The translations under genes were made by a program, and so were the position numbers. Below, piece by piece: positions 17,669-27,018 of a DNA stretch of 64,000 bases (positions are counted from its first letter, which is position 1; each line of letters opens with the position of its first letter). The DNA comes from Pseudomonas sp. ATCC PTA-122608 (GTDB lineage: Bacteria > Pseudomonadota > Gammaproteobacteria > Pseudomonadales > Pseudomonadaceae), in contig NZ_LPNO01000019.1 in assembly GCF_001952855.1 (NCBI RefSeq), positions 22,094 to 86,093 on the forward strand, read 5' to 3'. A model generated the notes under the pieces. It was not told where the DNA came from. It did no database searches and saw only the letters and a list, made by a program, of their open reading frames with translations.

Positions 17669-18493
17669 TCAGGGTGCAGAGATCGGTGTTGCCTGAACTC
17701 TGTCAGCAGGCCGGCGCACCCCGGCCACAATCTTGTCCACCGCCTTGGTCGCCGCCACCATGCCAAAAGTCGCGGTGACCATCATCACCGCGCCAAACCC
17801 GCCGGCGCAGTCCAGTTTCACGCCATCTCCGACAAAACTCTTCTGCAAACAGATGCTGCCGTCCGGCTTTGGATAACGCAGTTGTTCGGTGGAAAACACG
17901 CAGGGCACACTGTAATGGCGGGTCACGGTGCGAGAGAAGCCATAGTCGCGGCGCAGGGTGGAGCGCACTTTCGACGCCAGCGGGTCATTGAACGTACGGT
18001 TCAAATCACACACCTGAATCAGCGTCGGATCAATCTGCCCACCCGCGCCGCCAGTGGTGATGATCTGGATCTTGCGCCGCTTGCACCAGGCGATCAGCGC
18101 GGCCTTGGCGTTGACGCTGTCGATGCAGTCGATCACGCAATCAATGTTCGGCGTGATGTACTCGGCCATGGTCTCGCGGGTGACGAAATCCGCCACCGCA
18201 TGCACGGTGCAGTCCGGGTTGATGCCCTTCAGGCGCTCAGCCATGACCTCGACCTTGGCCTTGCCCACCGTGCTGTCCAGCGCATGCAACTGACGGTTGC
18301 TGTTGCTGACGCACACATCATCCAGGTCAAACAGCGAAATTTCGCTCACCCCGCAACGGGCGATGGCTTCCGCCGCCCACGAGCCCACACCGCCCACGCC
18401 GACGATGGCCACGTGGGCCGCCTTCAAGCGTTCCAGGCCTTCAATGCCATACAAGCGGGCGACGCCGGCAAACCGCGGATCTTCTGTACTCAT
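17669..18493 (-). CDS. tcdA: tRNA threonylcarbamoyladenosine dehydratase (TcdA/CsdL)
   Basis: E1-like ATP-dependent enzyme that cyclises t6A to ct6A at tRNA position 37. The N-terminus has the Rossmann loop VGVGGVGSWAAEA and the CDCID-type stretch TPNIDCVIDCIDSV. The start is the ATG at 18493 (MSTEDPRF, 274 residues): GGGG lies 8 bases before it, while the ATG at 18499 has that SD only two bases away. Convergent with csdA-csdE, whose products are linked to it in E. coli. Confidence 0.92.
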   Translation of the reverse strand: MSTEDPRFAGVARLYGIEGLERLKAAHVAIVGVGGVGSWAAEAIARCGVSEISLFDLDDVCVSNSNRQLHALDSTVGKAKVEVMAERLKGINPDCTVHAVADFVTRETMAEYITPNIDCVIDCIDSVNAKAALIAWCKRRKIQIITTGGAGGQIDPTLIQVCDLNRTFNDPLASKVRSTLRRDYGFSRTVTRHYSVPCVFSTEQLRYPKPDGSICLQKSFVGDGVKLDCAGGFGAVMMVTATFGMVAATKAVDKIVAGVRRPADRVQATPISAP

Positions 18494-18711
18494 GACCATT
18501 ACCCCAAAAACCGGCGCGCATTATAGGGCGTTGCCGCGACAAGTTCGACGCATCCAGCTACAAGTAAAGAACTTAGGTGAACTTTCGCTGCCCAATGTCC
18601 GGTTTTTCTCGGCTTGCTGTACGGTCAGTGAAAGGCCGGTGTAGGATGCGCGCCGTTCGGCGCAGGCCGACACCTCTTTTCGTTCCACACCCTTTGGAAC
18701 CCGAAATAGCC

Positions 18712-21303
18712 ATGTCATCGCGTAAATTTGGACTCAACCTGGTGGTAGTGCTGGCAATTGCCGCGCTGTTCACCGGCTTCTGGGCGCTGATCAACCGCCC
18801 GGTCACTGCCCCTAACTGGCCTGAACAGATCTCCGGTTTTTCCTACTCGCCGTTCCAGCAAGGCCAGTTCCCACAGAAAGACCAGTATCCGACTGACGAT
18901 CAAATGCGTCAGGACCTTGCGATCATGAGCAAGCTGACGGACAACATCCGTACCTACTCGGTCGACGGCACCCTGGGGGATATCCCCAAGCTGGCGGAAG
19001 AGTTCGGCCTGCGGGTGACCCTGGGTATCTGGATCAGCCCGGACCTCGAGCGCAACGAGCGCGAGATCCAGCGTGCCATCGAAATCGCCAACAACTCCCG
19101 CAGCGTCGTGCGGGTGGTGGTGGGTAACGAAGCGCTGTTCCGTGAAGAAATCACCCCGGAGGCGCTGATCGTGCTGCTGGACCGGGTGCGCGCCGCCGTG
19201 AAAGTACCGGTGACGACTTCCGAGCAATGGCACATCTGGGAAAAGAACCCGCAACTGGCCAAGCACGTCGACCTGATCGCCGCGCACATCCTGCCGTTCT
19301 GGGAATTCATTCCGATGGACAAGGCCGGCCAGTACGTACTCGACCGCGCCCGGGACCTGAAGAAATTGTTCCCGAAAAAGCCGCTGCTGCTGTCGGAGGT
19401 TGGCTGGCCGAGTAACGGCCGCATGCGTGGTGGCAATGAAACGTCCCCGGCCGACCAGGCAATTTACCTGCGCACACTGGTGAACAAGCTCAATCGCCAG
19501 GGCTACAACTACTTCGTGATCGAGGCTTTCGACCAGCCGTGGAAAGTCAGCGATGAAGGCTCGGCGGGCGCCTACTGGGGCGTGTTCAACGCCGCACGCC
19601 AGCAGAAATTCAACTTTGAAGGGCCGGTGGTAGCGATCCCGCAATGGCGGGTGCTGGCCATCGGTTCGGTGGTGCTTGCGCTGCTGTCCCTGACGCTGCT
19701 GATGATCGACGGCTCGGCCCTGCGCCAGCGAGGCCGGACCTTCCTGACCTTCATCGCGTTCCTGTGCGGTTCGGTGCTGGTGTGGATCGGTTACGACTAC
19801 AGCCAGCAATACAGCACCTGGTTCAGCGTTACCGTGGGCATCCTCCTGGCCCTCGGCGCCCTGGGCGTATTCATCGTGCTGCTGACCGAGGCCCATGAAC
19901 TGGCGGAAGCGGTCTGGACCCACAAACGCCGGCGTGAATTCCTGCCGGTTGAAGGGGATTCGGACTACCGCCCGAAAGTCTCGATCCACGTGCCGTGCTA
20001 CAACGAGCCGCCGGAGATGGTCAAACAGACCCTCGACGCCCTGGCCGCCCTCGACTATCCGGACTACGAAGTCCTGATCATCGACAACAACACTAAGGAC
20101 CCGGCCGTGTGGGAGCCAGTGCGCGACTACTGCGAAACCCTGGGCCCGCGCTTCAAGTTCTTCCACGTCTCGCCCCTGGCCGGTTTCAAGGGCGGCGCGC
20201 TGAACTACCTGATCCCGCATACCGCCAAGGATGCCGAAGTGATCGCGGTGATCGACTCCGATTACTGCGTGTCGCCAAACTGGCTCAAGCACATGGTGCC
20301 GCACTTCGCCGACCCGAAAATCGCGGTGGTGCAGTCGCCACAGGATTATCGCGACCAGAACGAAAGCACCTTCAAGAAGCTCTGCTACGCCGAATACAAA
20401 GGCTTCTTCCATATCGGCATGGTCACCCGCAACGACCGTGACGCGATCATCCAGCACGGCACCATGACCATGACCCGGCGTTCGGTGCTTGAAGAACTGG
20501 GCTGGGCCGACTGGTGCATCTGCGAAGATGCCGAGCTGGGCCTGCGGGTATTCGAGAAAGGCCTGTCGGCGGCGTACTACCACGACAGCTACGGCAAGGG
20601 CCTGATGCCCGATACCTTTATCGACTTCAAGAAGCAGCGTTTCCGCTGGGCCTACGGAGCGATTCAGATCATCAAGCGTCACACCGCGAGCCTCCTGCGC
20701 GGCAAGGACACCGAGCTGACCCGTGGCCAGCGCTACCACTTTCTCGCGGGCTGGTTGCCGTGGGTGGCAGACGGCATGAACATCTTCTTCACCGTGGGCG
20801 CCCTGCTGTGGTCGGCGGCGATGATTATCGTGCCGACGCGGGTTGACCCGCCGCTGCTGATTTTCGCGATCCCGCCGTTGGCGTTGTTCGTGTTCAAGGT
20901 CGGCAAGATTATCTTCCTCTACCGTCGTGCGGTGGGTGTGAACCTGAAAGATGCGTTCTGCGCGGCACTGGCCGGGTTGGCGTTGTCCCACACCATCGCC
21001 AAGGCGGTGCTGTACGGCTTCTTCACCACCAGCATTCCGTTCTTTCGTACACCGAAGAACGCCGATAACCACGGTTTCTGGGTCGCGATTTCCGAAGCCC
21101 GGGAAGAGATGTTCATCATGCTGCTGTTGTGGGGCGCGGCACTGGGCATTTACCTGGTGCAGGGCCTGCCGAGCAATGACATACGCTTCTGGGTGGTGAT
21201 GTTGCTGGTGCAGTCGCTGCCGTATGTGGCGGCGCTGATCATGGCGTTCCTGTCGTCGCTGCCGAAACCGGCGCCGAAGGAAGAGCCTGTGACGGCCGCT
21301 TAA
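18712..21303 (+). CDS. ndvB: NdvB-type periplasmic glucan synthase (GH17-GT2 fusion)
   Basis: Membrane protein for beta-glucan made in or exported to the periplasm; P. aeruginosa NdvB is linked to biofilm antibiotic tolerance. From ATG 18712 the protein has 863 residues. One N-terminal transmembrane helix is followed by a GH17-like domain with both catalytic glutamates in place (VVGNEA, Glu140; LLSEVGWPS, Glu229). Then come two helices near residue 320-400, a family 2 glycosyltransferase domain with IDSD (Asp515, Asp517) and QRFRW (642-646), and several C-terminal helices. It is followed by dapE and rlmA, as in P. aeruginosa PA1163-PA1161. The 135 bases before ATG 18712 lack the family's start and are not included. 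Confidence 0.92.
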   Translation: MSSRKFGLNLVVVLAIAALFTGFWALINRPVTAPNWPEQISGFSYSPFQQGQFPQKDQYPTDDQMRQDLAIMSKLTDNIRTYSVDGTLGDIPKLAEEFGLRVTLGIWISPDLERNEREIQRAIEIANNSRSVVRVVVGNEALFREEITPEALIVLLDRVRAAVKVPVTTSEQWHIWEKNPQLAKHVDLIAAHILPFWEFIPMDKAGQYVLDRARDLKKLFPKKPLLLSEVGWPSNGRMRGGNETSPADQAIYLRTLVNKLNRQGYNYFVIEAFDQPWKVSDEGSAGAYWGVFNAARQQKFNFEGPVVAIPQWRVLAIGSVVLALLSLTLLMIDGSALRQRGRTFLTFIAFLCGSVLVWIGYDYSQQYSTWFSVTVGILLALGALGVFIVLLTEAHELAEAVWTHKRRREFLPVEGDSDYRPKVSIHVPCYNEPPEMVKQTLDALAALDYPDYEVLIIDNNTKDPAVWEPVRDYCETLGPRFKFFHVSPLAGFKGGALNYLIPHTAKDAEVIAVIDSDYCVSPNWLKHMVPHFADPKIAVVQSPQDYRDQNESTFKKLCYAEYKGFFHIGMVTRNDRDAIIQHGTMTMTRRSVLEELGWADWCICEDAELGLRVFEKGLSAAYYHDSYGKGLMPDTFIDFKKQRFRWAYGAIQIIKRHTASLLRGKDTELTRGQRYHFLAGWLPWVADGMNIFFTVGALLWSAAMIIVPTRVDPPLLIFAIPPLALFVFKVGKIIFLYRRAVGVNLKDAFCAALAGLALSHTIAKAVLYGFFTTSIPFFRTPKNADNHGFWVAISEAREEMFIMLLLWGAALGIYLVQGLPSNDIRFWVVMLLVQSLPYVAALIMAFLSSLPKPAPKEEPVTAA

Positions 21304-21321
21304 AATCCTGCGCAATGCACT

Positions 21322-21347
21322 AAACGGCGGCCTCTGGCCGCCGTTTT
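21322..21347 (+). terminator. intrinsic terminator after ndvB
   Basis: AAACGGCGGCC pairs with GGCCGCCGTTT around a 4-base loop, 18 bases after the stop codon, followed by TGC rather than a long T run. Confidence 0.75.
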
Positions 21348-21383
21348 GCTATAAGATAACGGCCCTTTTGCCTTGCACATGAC

Positions 21384-21483
21384 TGTAGGAGCGAGCTTGC
21401 TCGCGAAGCACTTGAGATCGACGCGTCCATCCAGACAGGCCGCGTTATCGTTAACGACCTTCGCGAGCAAGCTCGCTCCTACA
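21384..21483. repeat. REPIN, TGTAGGAGCGAGC type
   Basis: TGTAGGAGCGAGCTTGCTCG at 21384 is mirrored by CGAGCAAGCTCGCTCCTACA ending at 21483, with about 60 bp between. It lies between the ndvB terminator and dapE, 38 bases before the dapE start. This arm type differs at two positions from the TGTGGGAGCGGGC copies. Confidence 0.88.
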
Positions 21484-21520
21484 ATTAGAACGTCGCCGCC
21501 TCGATTTCCGGAGTTTTTAC

Positions 21521-22672
21521 ATGACGGCCCATGCCGACCTTTCGCCGACCCTCCAACTCGCTATCGACCTGATCCGTCGCCCGTCGGTGACGCCGATCGA
21601 TGCCGATTGCCAGAAGCTGATGATGCAGCGCCTGGGCGACGCCGGTTTTGCGCTTGAGCCGATGCGCATCGAGGATGTGGATAACTTCTGGGCCACCCAC
21701 GGCAAACACGAGGGCCCGGTATTGTGCTTCGCCGGCCACACCGACGTGGTGCCGACCGGTCCGGTCAAGGCCTGGCAGAACGATCCGTTCGACGCGTTGA
21801 TCGACGAAAACGGCATGCTCTGCGGCCGTGGCGCGGCCGACATGAAAGGCAGCCTGGCCGCGATGCTGGTCGCCTCGGAGCGCTTCGTCACCGACTACCC
21901 GGACCACAAGGGTTCCGTCGCCTTCCTGATCACCAGCGATGAAGAGGGCCCGGCGCACCACGGCACCAAGGCTGTGATCGAACGCCTCGCGGCCCGCAAG
22001 GAGCGCCTGGACTGGTGCATTGTCGGCGAACCATCGAGCACCACCCTGGTGGGTGACGTGGTCAAAAATGGTCGTCGCGGCTCCCTCGGCGCCACCCTGA
22101 CCGTGCGCGGCGTGCAAGGCCACGTGGCCTACCCGCACCTGGCGAAGAACCCGATCCACCTGGCCGCTCCGGCCCTGGCCGAACTGGCCGCCGAGCATTG
22201 GGACGATGGCAACAGCTTCTTCCCGCCCACCAGCTTCCAGATTTCCAACCTTAATTCGGGCACCGGCGCCACCAACGTGATCCCGGGCGACCTGACGGCG
22301 GTGTTCAACTTCCGTTTCTCCACCGAGTCCACCGTCGAAGGCCTGCAACAGCGGGTCGCGGCGATTCTCGACAAGCATGGCCTGGACTGGCATGTGGAGT
22401 GGGTGCTGTCGGGCCTGCCGTTCCTCACCGAGCCGGGCGCATTGCTCGATGCCGTCTCCGCCAGCATCAAGGCCGTCACCGGCCGCGAGACCAAGGCGTC
22501 CACCAGTGGCGGCACTTCCGACGGTCGCTTCATTGCGACACTCGGCACTCAGGTGGTGGAACTGGGCCCGGTCAACGCGACCATCCATCAGGTCAACGAG
22601 CGCATCCTCGCCAGCGACCTCGATGTGCTGACCGAAATCTACTACCAGACCCTGATCAAGTTGCTCGCCTGA
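21521..22672 (+). CDS. dapE: succinyl-diaminopimelate desuccinylase
   Basis: Zinc peptidase-family (M20) enzyme that removes succinate from N-succinyl-LL-DAP, the step after DapC. Metal and catalytic motifs: GHTDVVP (His73, Asp75), GRGAADMKG and DEEGPAHHGT. 383 residues is normal. The stop overlaps the rlmA ATG by one base (TGATG). A REPIN sits just upstream, so the promoter must lie within or next to it, or transcription comes from ndvB. Confidence 0.96.
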   Translation: MTAHADLSPTLQLAIDLIRRPSVTPIDADCQKLMMQRLGDAGFALEPMRIEDVDNFWATHGKHEGPVLCFAGHTDVVPTGPVKAWQNDPFDALIDENGMLCGRGAADMKGSLAAMLVASERFVTDYPDHKGSVAFLITSDEEGPAHHGTKAVIERLAARKERLDWCIVGEPSSTTLVGDVVKNGRRGSLGATLTVRGVQGHVAYPHLAKNPIHLAAPALAELAAEHWDDGNSFFPPTSFQISNLNSGTGATNVIPGDLTAVFNFRFSTESTVEGLQQRVAAILDKHGLDWHVEWVLSGLPFLTEPGALLDAVSASIKAVTGRETKASTSGGTSDGRFIATLGTQVVELGPVNATIHQVNERILASDLDVLTEIYYQTLIKLLA

Positions 22673-23481
22673 TGCTCGCTTGCCCCATTTGCAGCGCACC
22701 GTTACACGAGGTGGACAATGGCGTGGCCTGCCCGGTCGGGCACCGTTTCGACCGCGCGCGCCAGGGTTACCTGAACTTGTTGCCGGTGCAGCACAAGAAC
22801 AGCCGCGACCCGGGGGATAACCTGGCAATGGTGGAGGCGCGCCGCGACTTCCTCAATGCCGGGCACTACGCCCCGGTGGCCAAGCGCCTTGCCGAACTGG
22901 CCGCGGAACGCAAACCCCAGCGCTGGCTGGATATCGGCTGTGGCGAGGGTTACTACACCGCGCAAATCGCAGACGCCCTGCTGCGCGCTGACGGCTACGC
23001 CTTGGATATTTCCAAGGAAGCGGTCAAGCGCGCCTGCAAGCGCAACCCCACGGTGACCTGGTTGATCGCCAGTATGGCCCGAGTGCCGTTGGCGGATGCC
23101 AGCTGCCAGTTCCTTGCCAGTGTCTTCAGCCCGCTGGACTGGCTGGAGGCCAAGCGCCTGCTCAGCCCGGGCGGCGGCTTGATGAAAGTCGGCCCCACCA
23201 GCGGCCACCTGATGGAGCTGCGCGAGCGCTTGTACGACGAAGTGCGCGAGTACACCGACGACAAGCACCTGGCGCTGGTACCGGACGGCATGAGCCTGCA
23301 ACACAGTGAAACCCTGGAGTTCAAACTCAGCCTGGCCGACCCCAAGGACCGCGCCAACCTGCTGGCGATGACACCCCACGGCTGGCGCGCCAGTGCCGAG
23401 CGCCGAGCGCAGGTGATCGAGGCCGCCGAACCGCTGCTGGTCACTGTGTCGATGCGCTACGACTATTTCGTGCTTCAATAA
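22672..23481 (+). CDS. rlmA: 23S rRNA (guanine-N1) methyltransferase RlmA
   Basis: SAM-dependent enzyme that methylates G745 (RlmA-I numbering) of 23S rRNA. The N-terminal zinc finger is CPICSAPLHEVDNGVACPVGH with Cys4, Cys7, Cys20 and His24. The SAM loop LDIGCGEGYYTAQ follows near residue 86. From the ATG that overlaps the dapE stop the length is 269, as expected. A short GGCCTC/GAGGCC hairpin at 23496-23510 follows the stop. Confidence 0.92.
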   Translation: MLACPICSAPLHEVDNGVACPVGHRFDRARQGYLNLLPVQHKNSRDPGDNLAMVEARRDFLNAGHYAPVAKRLAELAAERKPQRWLDIGCGEGYYTAQIADALLRADGYALDISKEAVKRACKRNPTVTWLIASMARVPLADASCQFLASVFSPLDWLEAKRLLSPGGGLMKVGPTSGHLMELRERLYDEVREYTDDKHLALVPDGMSLQHSETLEFKLSLADPKDRANLLAMTPHGWRASAERRAQVIEAAEPLLVTVSMRYDYFVLQ

Positions 23482-23559
23482 CCCATTATTTTGCGGGCCT
23501 CTCGAGGCCTGCGCTGAATCCGCGAATGGATTTTCAGAATCCCGCAATGAGGAACATCC

Positions 23560-23937
23560 ATGCGCCAACCTGATATCGAGATTTACCTCAAGGACGCCGA
23601 CGTCGACTACAAGGCCATCGCCGCCTGGCTGGGCGTCGCCCTGGGCCCGTGCACCGATTGGGTCCAGCGCGGCCAGACCTACAAGTGCACAGCCGGCAGC
23701 GTGCCGGTCACCTGGCTGCCGAAAGCCGTAGGAAAATGGAACAGCCTGTACCTGGAAAGCGACCAGACCCCGTGGGAAGACGACATCGCCTGCGCCCGTG
23801 CGGCCTTTGCCGCGCTAAACGTCGAAGTGCGTTGCGCGCCGGGCAGCTGGGTTGAGGAAGAAGGTGAAGAAAGCGCGGATACCTGGATTCGTATCAGCGA
23901 AGACGGTGAAGAGCAGATCACCTGGAAAACAGCCTGA
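23560..23937 (+). CDS. conserved hypothetical protein (PA1160-like)
   Basis: 125-residue soluble, acidic protein without signal peptide or membrane helix. I do not recognise a domain; the position after rlmA matches that of P. aeruginosa PA1160. It has conserved-looking Trp and Cys residues (GPCTDWVQRGQTYKCTAG; PWEDDIACA). An SD AGGAACATCC lies before the ATG. The codon use looks like its neighbours. Function unknown. Confidence 0.75.
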   Translation: MRQPDIEIYLKDADVDYKAIAAWLGVALGPCTDWVQRGQTYKCTAGSVPVTWLPKAVGKWNSLYLESDQTPWEDDIACARAAFAALNVEVRCAPGSWVEEEGEESADTWIRISEDGEEQITWKTA

Positions 23938-23939
23938 GG

Positions 23940-24050
23940 GATCGTTCCCACGCTCTGCGTGGGAATGCAGCCTGTGACGCTCCGCGTCACGATTAAAAGC
24001 AGACGCGGAGCGTCCAAAGAAGCATTCCCACGCAGAGCGTGGGAACGATC
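23940..24050. repeat. inverted repeat, GATCGTTCCCACGC type
   Basis: GATCGTTCCCACGCTCTGCG at 23940 is mirrored by CGCAGAGCGTGGGAACGATC ending at 24050. An inner pair GACGCTCCGCGTC / GACGCGGAGCGTC sits inside. Nested hairpins give an almost fully paired 111-bp element between convergent genes. It is a different sequence family from the REPINs in this window but has the same build. Confidence 0.85.
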
Positions 24051-24059
24051 ATGGAAGGG

Positions 24060-24269
24060 TTACAAGCCCACCACATCCTCAGCCTGCAAGCCCTTCTCGC
24101 CCGTCACGACGGCGTATTCCACCTGCTGGCCTTCAGACAACGAACGGTGCCCGTCACCGCGAATGGCGCGGTAGTGCACAAACACATCCTTGCCATCTTC
24201 CCGCTGTATAAAGCCGTAACCCTTGGCGTCATTGAACCACTTCACATTGCCGGTCTCGCGCGTTGCCAT
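24060..24269 (-). CDS. cold-shock-domain protein
   Basis: 69-residue CspA-family RNA chaperone. RNP1 is KGYGFI and RNP2 is VFVHY, inside TGNVKWFNDAKGYGFIQRE. Start at ATG 24269 (MATRETGNV); GGGAGC lies upstream. A longer reading frame from 24446 is only the leader: such genes have long regulatory 5' UTRs. It is divergent from plsB across about 190 bp. A second family member, capB, lies at 38.0 kb; the two differ clearly in sequence. Confidence 0.93.
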   Translation of the reverse strand: MATRETGNVKWFNDAKGYGFIQREDGKDVFVHYRAIRGDGHRSLSEGQQVEYAVVTGEKGLQAEDVVGL

Positions 24270-24462
24270 CTGTTTTGCTCCCACATGCTTTTTATAAGTA
24301 CGTTTATTGTTGAGTCGTCGCAGTTGAACTGCCGAGTATAAGACAGGCTCAAAAAGCTTCAACTCAAGATTACTTCGCCGCTTTTTTGCCGATTTTCGGC
24401 TAATACTGCACACTAGCGCACCGAGCAACCGCTCGGTTTTTCCCACTCAAAGCAGAAGCCGT

Positions 24463-26967
24463 ATGACCCGCTCTCCCTTTCGCCGTCTGGTATTTGGCAC
24501 CTTGCGTCGGCTGTTGTACCTCTGGGTTCGCTCAGAGACGATCAACCAGTCGTCCCTTACCCTGAACCTCGACCGCAGTCGTCCGGTGTTTTACGTCCTG
24601 CAATCCCCATCCCTCACCGAGTTGGCGGTGGTTGATACCGAATGTACCAAGGCCGGCCTGCCGCGCCCGGTACTGCCGGTATCGGTCGGCCCGTTGATGG
24701 AACCGGCAGCCTTCTTCTACCTGACGCCCGACCCTGACTGGCTCGGCCGCCAGGACAAGCGTGGCGCACCGCCGACCCTGACCCGCCTGGTGGATGTGCT
24801 CACCGAACACGCCGAAGAGAATGCACAGATCATTCCAGTCAGCGTGTTCTGGGGCCAGTCGCCCGACAGCGAGTCCAGCCCCTGGAAGCTGCTGTTCGCC
24901 GACAGCTGGGCCGTGACCGGCCGCCTGCGCCGCCTGCTGAGCATCCTGATCCTGGGCCGCAAGACCCGAGTGCAATTCTCCGCGCCCATCAACCTGCGTG
25001 AATTGATCGAGCACAATAAAGGCCACGAACGCACCGTGCGCATGGCCCAACGCATCCTGCGGGTGCACTTTCGCAACCTGAAAACCGCGGTGATCGGCCC
25101 CGACCTGTCCCACCGGCGCAACCTGGTGAAAGGCCTGGTCAACATGCCGCTGGTGCGCCAGGCGATCCTCGACGAAGCCGAACGCGAGAACATCACCCCC
25201 GAGAAAGCCAAGGCCCAGGCCCTGCGCTACGGCAACGAAATTGCCTCGGACTACACCTACACCGCCATCCGCTTCCTGGAAGTGGTGCTGAGCTGGTTCT
25301 GGAACAAGATCTACGACGGCATCAAGGTCAACAACGTCGAGGGCGTGCAAAAAGTCGCCCAGGGCTACGAGGTGATCTATGTGCCGTGCCATCGCAGCCA
25401 TATCGATTACCTCCTGCTGTCGTACCTGCTGTTCAAGAATGGCCTGACTCCGCCGCACATCGCCGCCGGGATCAACCTGAACATGCCGGTGATCGGCAGC
25501 CTGTTGCGCCGTGGCGGGGCGTTTTTCATGCGCCGCACCTTCAAGGGCAACCCGCTGTACACCTCGGTGTTCAACGAATACCTGCACACCTTGTTCACCA
25601 AGGGTTTCCCGGTGGAGTACTTCGTCGAAGGCGGACGCTCGCGCACCGGGCGCATGCTGCAACCGAAGACCGGGATGCTGGCGATCACCCTGCGCAGCTT
25701 CTTGCGCTCCTCGCGCATGCCCATCGTGTTTGTGCCGGTGTACATCGGCTATGAGCGCGTATTGGAAGGCCGGACTTACCTCGGCGAACTGCGCGGTGCG
25801 AGCAAGAAGAAAGAGTCGATTTTCGATATTTTCAAAGTGGTCGGCGCCCTCAAGCAGCGCTTTGGCCAGGTCGCGGTGAACTTCGGCGAACCGATCAAGC
25901 TGGCTGAATTCCTCGACAGCGAGCAGCCCGACTGGCGTTCCCAGGAACTGGGCCCGAACTACAAGCCGGCATGGCTCAACGAAACCACCAACCGCCTCGG
26001 CGAGCGGGTGGCGCAACACCTGAACGAAGCGGCGGCGATCAACCCGGTGAACCTGGTGGCGCTGGCGCTGCTGTCCACTACCCGCCTGGCCCTGGACGAA
26101 CAAGCCATGGCGCGCCAGCTTGATCTGTATCTGGCGCTACTGCGCAAGGTGCCCTACTCGCCCCACACCACCTTGCCCGAGGGGGATGGCCTGGCGCTGA
26201 TCAAGCATGTAAAGGACATGAAACTGCTGTCGGAACAGAGCGATGCCCTGGGCAAAATCCTTTATCTGGACGAGCAAAATGCCGTCCTGATGACGTACTA
26301 CCGCAACAACGTGCTGCACATCTTTGCCCTGCCGGCGCTGCTGGCGAGTTTCTTCCAGAGCAGCTCGCGCATGAGCCGCGAACAGATCCTGCGCTACACC
26401 CGCGCGCTCTACCCGTATCTGCAATCGGAGTTGTTTATCCGTTGGACCCTGGACGAGCTGGACGCGGTGGTCGACCAGTGGCTGGAAGCCTTCGTCGAAC
26501 AAGGCCTGCTGCGCTTCGAGAACGAGGTGTACCTGCGCCCGGCCCCGAGTTCGCGGCACTTTGTACTGCTGACGCTGCTGTCCAAAAGCATCGCCCAGAC
26601 CTTGCAACGCTTCTACATGGCTATCTCGCTGCTGCTCAACAGCGGCCAGAACAGCATCAGCGCCGAAGAGCTGGAAGACCTGTGCACCGTCATGGCACAG
26701 CGCCTGTCGATCCTCCACGGGCTGAATGCCCCGGAGTTCTTCGACAAGAGTCTTTTCCGACATTTCATCCAGACGTTGCTGGAGCAAGATGTACTGCGCC
26801 GCGACGAGGCCGGCAAGCTGAGCTATCACCCGCTGCTGGGTGAACTGGCCGAAGGCGCGGCCAAGCGCGTGTTGCCGGCGGATATTCGCCTGTCAATTCG
26901 CCAGGTGGCCCTGCATCGCAGTGAAGACGCAGCGGACAAGCCCGTCGTACCCGAAGAAACACACTAG
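24463..26967 (+). CDS. plsB: glycerol-3-phosphate 1-O-acyltransferase
   Basis: First step of phospholipid synthesis: acylates glycerol-3-phosphate with acyl-ACP or acyl-CoA at the inner membrane. The HX4D motif is His310...Asp315 in PCHRSHIDYLL; the substrate motifs GAFFMRRTFKGN and FVEGGRSRTGRML follow. 834 residues matches the PlsB length. cdsA at 2.4 kb acts later in the same pathway. Confidence 0.95.
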   Translation: MTRSPFRRLVFGTLRRLLYLWVRSETINQSSLTLNLDRSRPVFYVLQSPSLTELAVVDTECTKAGLPRPVLPVSVGPLMEPAAFFYLTPDPDWLGRQDKRGAPPTLTRLVDVLTEHAEENAQIIPVSVFWGQSPDSESSPWKLLFADSWAVTGRLRRLLSILILGRKTRVQFSAPINLRELIEHNKGHERTVRMAQRILRVHFRNLKTAVIGPDLSHRRNLVKGLVNMPLVRQAILDEAERENITPEKAKAQALRYGNEIASDYTYTAIRFLEVVLSWFWNKIYDGIKVNNVEGVQKVAQGYEVIYVPCHRSHIDYLLLSYLLFKNGLTPPHIAAGINLNMPVIGSLLRRGGAFFMRRTFKGNPLYTSVFNEYLHTLFTKGFPVEYFVEGGRSRTGRMLQPKTGMLAITLRSFLRSSRMPIVFVPVYIGYERVLEGRTYLGELRGASKKKESIFDIFKVVGALKQRFGQVAVNFGEPIKLAEFLDSEQPDWRSQELGPNYKPAWLNETTNRLGERVAQHLNEAAAINPVNLVALALLSTTRLALDEQAMARQLDLYLALLRKVPYSPHTTLPEGDGLALIKHVKDMKLLSEQSDALGKILYLDEQNAVLMTYYRNNVLHIFALPALLASFFQSSSRMSREQILRYTRALYPYLQSELFIRWTLDELDAVVDQWLEAFVEQGLLRFENEVYLRPAPSSRHFVLLTLLSKSIAQTLQRFYMAISLLLNSGQNSISAEELEDLCTVMAQRLSILHGLNAPEFFDKSLFRHFIQTLLEQDVLRRDEAGKLSYHPLLGELAEGAAKRVLPADIRLSIRQVALHRSEDAADKPVVPEETH

Positions 26968-26976
26968 AGTGACCGA

Positions 26977-26999
26977 GGCGCCAGGGTGTTTCTGGCGCC
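26977..26999 (+). terminator. hairpin after plsB
   Basis: GGCGCCAG (26977-26984) pairs with CTGGCGCC (26992-26999). There is no T run, so termination is uncertain; it lies between plsB and the lipoprotein gene. Confidence 0.5.
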
Positions 27000-27018
27000 G
27001 CTGACAAGGAGCTGTACC

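Noticed and set aside
24270..24446. N-terminal extension of the cold-shock gene
   Set aside because: Not conserved in the family; the DNA is the expected long 5' leader, and a good SD precedes ATG 24269.
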